A stretch of DNA of 10,457 nt, from NCBI GenBank assembly GCA_015295885.1, contig DVEE01000227.1, forward strand, positions 1-10,457, in the 5' to 3' direction. The notes beneath the pieces were generated by a model that was given only the letters and a program-made list of their open reading frames with translations, made no database searches and was not told where the DNA came from. Origin of the DNA: Leptolyngbyaceae cyanobacterium M65_K2018_010. Its GTDB lineage: Bacteria > Cyanobacteriota > Cyanobacteriia > Phormidesmidales > Phormidesmidaceae. Positions 6,301 through 10,457 of this stretch are shown here, in pieces. Positions within the stretch are counted from its first letter, which is position 1, and every line of letters begins with the position of its first letter. Made by a program: the position numbers and the translations under genes.

Positions 6301-6771
6301 ATGGCCCAGGACAATCAGGGGGTTAAGGTGGTTAGCGATAACCGCCAGGCCCGTCACCAGTACGAAATTCTAGAGACCTTTGAAGCAGGCATTGAACTGC
6401 TGGGTTCCGAGGTGAAATCGATCCGGCAGGGCAAGGTGAACCTGCGGGATGGCTACGCCCAAATCAAGGATGGGGAACTATGGCTGCAAAACGTCCACAT
6501 TTCGCCCCACACGATGACCAACAAAGCCTACAACCATGAGGCCAAGCGTCCCCGCCGGCTGCTGATGCATCGTGATGAAATTCGTAAATTAATTGGCAAG
6601 GTCGAGCAAAAGGGATTAACCCTGGTGCCGCTGAAGATCTATCTCAAGGGAGGCTGGATTAAGGTCAGCATTGCCTTGGCCCGCGGTAAGAAACTGCACG
6701 ACAAGCGGGAAGCCCTGAAGCGTAAACAGGAAAAGCGAGAAACCGATCGGGCCCTGAGCGGGCGGGGTTAA
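6301..6771 (+). CDS. smpB: SmpB, SsrA (tmRNA)-binding protein
   Basis: SmpB binds the tRNA-like part of tmRNA and brings it to ribosomes stalled on broken mRNA; trans-translation then tags the nascent chain for proteolysis. The 156 residues from this start match the usual family length (about 150-160). Seen: DNRQARHQYEILETFEAGIE (from residue 13), the core GSEVKSIRQGKVNLRDGYAQ (35-54), NVHISPH (64-70), the KAYNHEAKRPRRLL segment, LVPLKIYLKGGWIKV (108-122) of the OB-like barrel, and the basic C-terminal tail (GKKLHDKRE and onward) that enters the empty mRNA channel. The start is set by the excellent SD at 6287-6294 and by family length. The tmRNA gene ssrA is not in this window. A hairpin terminator follows at 6866-6884. 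The only oddity is the open in-frame connection to the YciI gene upstream. Confidence 0.96.
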   Translation: MAQDNQGVKVVSDNRQARHQYEILETFEAGIELLGSEVKSIRQGKVNLRDGYAQIKDGELWLQNVHISPHTMTNKAYNHEAKRPRRLLMHRDEIRKLIGKVEQKGLTLVPLKIYLKGGWIKVSIALARGKKLHDKREALKRKQEKRETDRALSGRG

Positions 6772-6809
6772 TCCCTGGCCGCCAACCCTAGGACCTGAAG
6801 GCAGAAATC

Positions 6810-6865
6810 TGTAGGGCGTAGCCCGTGCGTAGCAGGATGTAGGGCTTTGCCCGTGCGTAGCAGAT
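6810..6865. repeat. Two tandem copies of a 28-bp hairpin-forming repeat
   Basis: Copies at 6810-6837 and 6838-6865 share TGTAGGGC, three variable bases (GTA or TTT), then GCCCGTGCGTAGCAG. Each contains GGGC-nnn-GCCC, able to form a tight 4-bp hairpin. They resemble the short REP-like intergenic repeats of cyanobacterial genomes. They lie between smpB and its likely terminator and have no visible coding role. Confidence 0.75.
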
Positions 6866-6884
6866 AGAAGGGGAATCCCCTTTT
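6866..6884 (+). terminator. Intrinsic terminator after smpB
   Basis: AGAAGGGG (6866-6873), loop AAT, CCCCTTTT (6877-6884): an 8-bp stem with one G-U pair, or a GGGG/CCCC core followed by five T (6881-6885). It is 95 bases past the smpB stop, directly after the tandem repeats. Confidence 0.65.
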
Positions 6885-6993
6885 TCAAGGCTTTTCAGCC
6901 GCACAAAGAGTAGCCCTATGTCCGCCGCAGGGTACTATGGCTCCCCATGAATGAGTCCGGCTAGGGAACCAGCCCTGGTACAGTAAATTTAAC

Positions 6994-7016
6994 GATTTGA
7001 ATCTTTGATTTAAATC
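6994..7016. promoter_or_regulatory. Paired GATTTnAATC operator-like sites before the Spy-like gene
   Basis: GATTTGAATC (6994-7003) and the perfect palindrome GATTTAAATC (7007-7016), 13 bases apart start to start, sit in an AT-rich patch 54-76 bases before the ATG at 7070. In this GC-rich setting the AT-rich patch probably holds the promoter, and the paired sites could bind a dimeric regulator. A weak -35/-10 pair (TTTAAC at 6988, TTAAAT at 7010) overlaps them. Nothing else in 6886-6993 looked like a gene. Confidence 0.35.
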
Positions 7017-7057
7017 GCGCTGCTCAACCTTTTTTCCCCTGAGTCACTTTTTCCCAT

Positions 7058-7062
7058 AGGAG
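7058..7062 (+). promoter_or_regulatory. Ribosome binding site of the Spy-like gene
   Basis: AGGAG, 7 bases before the ATG at 7070; it confirms the start that gives a full signal peptide. Confidence 0.75.
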
Positions 7063-7069
7063 TCTACCC

Positions 7070-7816
7070 ATGGAGAAAACTCATCCCCAGCCAAGGCTTA
7101 TCACTATCCCCCTGGTCGCCCTTAGCCTTTTGGCTAGTTGGCCTACCGCCCTGGGGTTGACCTGGGGCACCCCCTCTGCCGCCCAGGCCCAGTCCTCTGC
7201 CCCTCTGCCCCAGAGTTTACCGTTGGCCACGCCAGAATCACCGCCACCTGCCAACCGGCCTAGTACCCTGAACCAGGGAATGCTGACCAGCCTGGCCACC
7301 CAACCCAGCACCATTGAAGATTTGGGCCTGTCTAATCTCACCAGCACCCAACTGGTAGAAATTGAGACCCTGTTTGCGGCCTATCAGCCCCGCATCGATA
7401 CCGCGGTTAAAGAGTACGATCAGGCGCTGACCAACCTCAATAACCTGCTCGTACCCACCACCTCCGACCAAGCCCTGACCCAGGCTCGCAACCAGGCCAC
7501 CGCGGCGGCCAAGACCATTGATGATCTGATCTTTCAGCGCAACTTGGCCATCCGAGCGCTGCTCACCGTAGACCAGCGGCAGGTGATGAACAACTACCTG
7601 CGGGCCTGGTTGGGCCTGGGCCCGGCAATCGGGGCGGCCGGTTTCCCCCAGAATCTGGTGGGGCAGAACGCGGATGTCGTGCTCTCTAGCCTAGAGGCCG
7701 AGGGCTGGCAAGTCGTGCTGAGGGCACCAGGCCTCCTGGGCCTGGATCGTAACGAGCAGCAGCTGGATCTGGATGTAGGGCGTAATGGCCAGATTGAATC
7801 GGTGCGGCTACAGTAG
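7070..7816 (+). CDS. Exported Spy/CpxP-like protein with two LTxxQ motifs
   Basis: A 248-residue exported protein. Residues 1-40 are a signal peptide (basic start, hydrophobic core at 10-30, AQA before Q41). A Pro/Ser-rich linker (41-65) leads to a helical region (about 83-180) holding two LTxxQ motifs, LTSTQ (90-94) and LTVDQ (165-169), the mark of the Spy/CpxP/Zra family of periplasmic chaperones and stress sensors. A C-terminal alpha/beta piece (about 200-248: DVVLSSLEAEGWQVV and onward, ending QIESVRLQ) looks PepSY-like and is not part of E. coli Spy. A role in envelope stress or binding misfolded protein is inferred from the family only. The helicase starts 39 bases downstream, so the two may be cotranscribed; a short CGGCC-AGTA-GGCCG hairpin (7819-7832) lies between them. 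Confidence 0.72.
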   Translation: MEKTHPQPRLITIPLVALSLLASWPTALGLTWGTPSAAQAQSSAPLPQSLPLATPESPPPANRPSTLNQGMLTSLATQPSTIEDLGLSNLTSTQLVEIETLFAAYQPRIDTAVKEYDQALTNLNNLLVPTTSDQALTQARNQATAAAKTIDDLIFQRNLAIRALLTVDQRQVMNNYLRAWLGLGPAIGAAGFPQNLVGQNADVVLSSLEAEGWQVVLRAPGLLGLDRNEQQLDLDVGRNGQIESVRLQ

Positions 7817-7855
7817 GTCGGCCAGTAGGCCGGGCTGGCGGTTTGGGGGATTACC

Positions 7856-10336
7856 ATGGGGCTAAACCCAGTTCTAGCGCCTGTGGGGCCAGCAGATTCT
7901 CGCCTGACTCCCATCTATGCTTACTTTTCCCAGCAGGGGTGGCAACCCCTCGCCTTTCAGGCAGAGACCTGGGCGGCCTACCTGGAGGGCAAGAGTGGGC
8001 TAATTCAGGTGCCTACGGGGTCCGGCAAAACCTATGCTGCGGTCATGGGGCCCATTGCAGAGATGCTGACCGACCCTAGGGAGGGTTTGCAACTGCTCTA
8101 CGTTACTCCCCTGCGGGCTCTCTCCCGGGATATTGAGCAGGCGATCAAAACCCCGATCGCAGCCATGGCCTGGAACCTCAGGGTAGAAGCTCGCAGCGGT
8201 GATACCAGTGCCACCCGCCGGGCCCAGCAGTTGAAACAGATGCCTCAGATTCTCATCACCACCCCAGAATCCCTGGCGGTGATGCTGTCCTACCCGGATG
8301 GGGAGAAACGCTTTGGCCATCTACGAGCCGTGGTGGTGGACGAGTGGCATGAGCTGATGGGTTCTAAGCGGGGTACCCAGGTGGAGTTGTGCCTGGCCTA
8401 CCTGCGATCGCTACAGCCCCAACTACGCACCTGGGCCCTTTCTGCCACCCTGGGCAACCTGGAAGAAGCCGCCCAAACCGCCGTTGGGCAGGGCACCCAG
8501 CCGGTGATCATCCGGGCCAACCTAAGGCGCGAAACCATCATTCAAAGTATCTTGCCAGAGTCCGTGGATACCTTTCCCTGGGCAGGGCACTTGGGCCTGC
8601 GCATGTTTGAAACCCTGGTTGACGCCCTGGATCTGGAGAAATCCACCCTAATTTTTACCAACACCCGCAACCAGGCCGAGCGCTGGTACCAGGCCCTAAC
8701 CTTTGCCCTGCCTGACCAGGCAGATCAGATCGCCCTCCACCACGGCTCCATCGATGTCAACGATCGAGCCGCCATCGAAGCTAGGGTCAAGGCTGGCACC
8801 GTCAAGTGGGTAGTCTGTACCTCCTCCCTCGATTTGGGAGTAGACTTTCAGCCGGTGGAGCGGGTGGTACAAATTGGTAGTGCCAAGAACCTGGCCCGAC
8901 TTTTGCAACGGGCGGGCCGCAGCGCCCATGTCCCCGAGGGCGTCGCTGAAGTCTTCTTCCTCCCCACCCATGCCCTCGAACTGCTGGAGATTGCCGCCTT
9001 TCGGCGGGGGTTAGCGGCGGGGACGATGGAAAGCCGCTCTCCCCAGCCCAAGCCCTACGACGTACTGGTACAACACCTGGTCACCCTAGCCTGCGGGGAT
9101 GGATTTGAACCCCAGGCCACCCTGGCCGAGCTACAACAAACCGTGGCCTACGCCGACCTGAGCGAGGCTGAGTACCAATGGGTGTTGGACTTTATTAGCC
9201 AGGGAGGCCAATGCCTGCGGGCCTACCCCCGTTATCGAAAAGTGGAGCTGAAAGCGGGCCGATACCGCATCAGCGATCCCCACCTGGCCCGCCTGCATCG
9301 CATGGGCATGGGCACCATCACCTCAAACACCCCCGTGCGCCTTGTCTATACCAACCGCAAGACCATTGGCACCGTGGAAGAGTCCTTTGTATCTCGCTTG
9401 AAGCCGGGGGATGTCTTCTTTTTCGCCGGCCGCCAGTTGGAGTACTTCCAGCTCAAAGATATGGTGCTCTATGTGAAGGGCAGCCAACGCAAGTCCACGG
9501 TAACCCCCACCTGGGGCGGGGGGCAGTTGGCCATTTCCGATACCCTCAGCGATCATCTGCGGCAAGAGGTAGAAACCGTGGGTAGGGCCCTAGCCGCTGG
9601 GGATCAACCGGCCCCCCACTTACCTGAGGAGATTCAATGTATCGTTCCCATTCTGGCGGCCCAACAACGACTCTCTAGCTTGCCCAGAGCCCATGAACTA
9701 CTGGTGGAAAGTTGCAAAACCCGCGAGGGCCAGCATCTCTACGTGTTTCCCTTGGAGGGGCGGTTTGTCCATGAGGGGTTGGGCTTCCTTTGGGGCTATC
9801 GCTTTGCCAAGCGAAAGCCGGCCACATTCACCGTTTCCGTCAACGACTACGGGTTTGAACTGCTGGGTCCTCCGGGTTATCCCTACGCCGATCTCTTTGC
9901 CAGTGACTTTTTCAGCCTGGAGAATCTGGAGGCCGATATGCGCGCCAGCTTGAATCTCTCGGAGTTAACCCAGCGTAGGTTTCGCGGCATCGCCCAGGTG
10001 GCGGGGTTGGTGTTTAAGGGCTATCCCGGCAGCCGCAAAACCTCCAGCCAACTTCAGGTTAGTACCGCTCTACTCTACGAGGTATTCACCAAGTACGAAC
10101 CGGAGAATCTATTGCTGCGACAAGCGGAGCAGGAAGTCCTGCGCGACCAGTTGGAAACCCACCGCCTCGCCAAAACCCTGCGTCGGTTGGATCAGCGATC
10201 GGTGGTTTGGCACACCACTCGACGCCCCTCTCCCCTGGCCTTTCCCCTACTGGTGGAGCGACTCGGTGCTCGCCTGTCCAACGAAACCCTGATGGAACGC
10301 ATTCAACGTATGAAGGAACAGTGGCAACAGCGCTAA
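7856..10336 (+). CDS. Lhr-type DEXH helicase, DNA-ligase-associated class
   Basis: An 826-residue superfamily 2 helicase. Motifs in order: Q-like FQAETW (34-39), Walker A PTGSGKT (53-59), Ia YVTPLRAL (82-89), Ib TTPESL (135-140), Walker B VDEWHEL (161-167), III SATL (196-199), IV LIFTNTRNQAE (265-275), V CTSSLDLGVDF (321-331) and VI QRAGRSAH (351-358). Beyond the two RecA domains lie a winged-helix region and a long C-terminal part of Lhr-core type. Length, the opening FSQQGWQPLAFQAETWAAYL and the motif spacing fit the bacterial class often encoded with an ATP-dependent DNA ligase, a nuclease and a phosphoesterase and thought to act in DNA repair. None of those partners is visible here. Start: ATG at 7856, with GGGGGA 5 bases upstream. 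All catalytic residues look intact. Confidence 0.9.
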   Translation: MGLNPVLAPVGPADSRLTPIYAYFSQQGWQPLAFQAETWAAYLEGKSGLIQVPTGSGKTYAAVMGPIAEMLTDPREGLQLLYVTPLRALSRDIEQAIKTPIAAMAWNLRVEARSGDTSATRRAQQLKQMPQILITTPESLAVMLSYPDGEKRFGHLRAVVVDEWHELMGSKRGTQVELCLAYLRSLQPQLRTWALSATLGNLEEAAQTAVGQGTQPVIIRANLRRETIIQSILPESVDTFPWAGHLGLRMFETLVDALDLEKSTLIFTNTRNQAERWYQALTFALPDQADQIALHHGSIDVNDRAAIEARVKAGTVKWVVCTSSLDLGVDFQPVERVVQIGSAKNLARLLQRAGRSAHVPEGVAEVFFLPTHALELLEIAAFRRGLAAGTMESRSPQPKPYDVLVQHLVTLACGDGFEPQATLAELQQTVAYADLSEAEYQWVLDFISQGGQCLRAYPRYRKVELKAGRYRISDPHLARLHRMGMGTITSNTPVRLVYTNRKTIGTVEESFVSRLKPGDVFFFAGRQLEYFQLKDMVLYVKGSQRKSTVTPTWGGGQLAISDTLSDHLRQEVETVGRALAAGDQPAPHLPEEIQCIVPILAAQQRLSSLPRAHELLVESCKTREGQHLYVFPLEGRFVHEGLGFLWGYRFAKRKPATFTVSVNDYGFELLGPPGYPYADLFASDFFSLENLEADMRASLNLSELTQRRFRGIAQVAGLVFKGYPGSRKTSSQLQVSTALLYEVFTKYEPENLLLRQAEQEVLRDQLETHRLAKTLRRLDQRSVVWHTTRRPSPLAFPLLVERLGARLSNETLMERIQRMKEQWQQR

Positions 10337-10457
10337 CCCAGCAGTGGGGTCAAATCTAAATGCTGGCCTACCTCAGTCGCTAGGGCGTTGAGAACCGACT
10401 CCCGCTGTTCCCGGAAGTTGGGAATGCCCGTCGGCAAAGAGCCCAAGCCGCGCTGCT
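10333..10457 (-). CDS. C-terminal end of an unrecognised gene (partial)
   Basis: On the minus strand a frame is open from the window edge (first full codon at 10455) for 40 codons to a TAG at 10333-10335. The end reads IPNFREQRESVLNALATEVG and then QHLDLTPLLG. It is helical and charged, and third positions are mostly G or C as in the neighbours; the other two minus frames stop inside the stretch. This supports a real gene entering from the right, but there is too little to identify it. Its stop shares two bases with the helicase TAA (10334-10336), so the genes converge tail to tail. An inverted repeat CCAGCA (10338-10343) / TGCTGG (10361-10366) lies just inside it and might serve as a weak helicase terminator. 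Confidence 0.55.
   Translation of the reverse strand, partial: QRGLGSLPTGIPNFREQRESVLNALATEVGQHLDLTPLLG

Noticed and set aside
6810..6865. Possible CRISPR array
   Set aside because: The two copies are directly adjacent with no spacers, and no cas gene is present.
6886..6993. Riboswitch or small RNA upstream of the Spy-like gene
   Set aside because: Only 4-bp pairings such as GGCT/AGCC and AGGG/CCCT were found and no known riboswitch core was recognised.

Overview
The window looks like a chromosomal stretch of a GC-rich cyanobacterium, probably a filamentous Leptolyngbya/Nodosilinea-type lineage (genus is inference). Evidence: five copies of the cyanobacterial HIP1 octamer GCGATCGC (starts 638, 2614, 3475, 4842, 8404), a cyanobacterial-type DUF4912 protein, a cyanobacterial-style YciI protein beginning MPWFVKIE, and a type II NAD(P)H dehydrogenase. 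I see no rRNA, tRNA, CRISPR array, insertion sequence or phage gene; this is mostly housekeeping and metabolic DNA with a few odd junctions.

Layout. 1-2937 (+): the 3' part of a DUF4912 protein with a proline-rich repeat arm, then, after 27 bases, an exported animal-type GH13 alpha-amylase; the two probably share a transcript. 3165-3362 (+): a 65-residue DUF2892 membrane protein. 3437-5846 (-): an exported dienelactone-hydrolase-family protein and, upstream of it on the same strand, a type II NADH dehydrogenase. 6025-6771 (+), divergent from the dehydrogenase: a YciI-like protein joined in frame, across a run of 12 G, to the trans-translation factor SmpB. 6772-7069: a tandem hairpin repeat, a likely terminator, and an AT-rich regulatory stretch. 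7070-10336 (+): an exported Spy/CpxP-like protein with two LTxxQ motifs, then, 39 bases on, a large Lhr-type DEXH helicase of the DNA-ligase-associated class. 10333-10457 (-): the C-terminal end of an unrecognised gene whose stop codon overlaps that of the helicase.

The strongest oddity is the YciI/poly-G/SmpB junction. A one-base change in the G run would switch the upstream reading frame between a YciI-SmpB fusion and separate proteins, while a very strong ribosome binding site beginning right at the end of the G run can start SmpB alone. It could be a real fusion, a slippage-variable tract, or a homopolymer sequencing error. Second is the animal-type amylase, which keeps the catalytic and cysteine pattern of animal enzymes but has Gln where the third chloride ligand (Arg) normally sits. 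I found no clear evidence of a wholly new multi-gene system.
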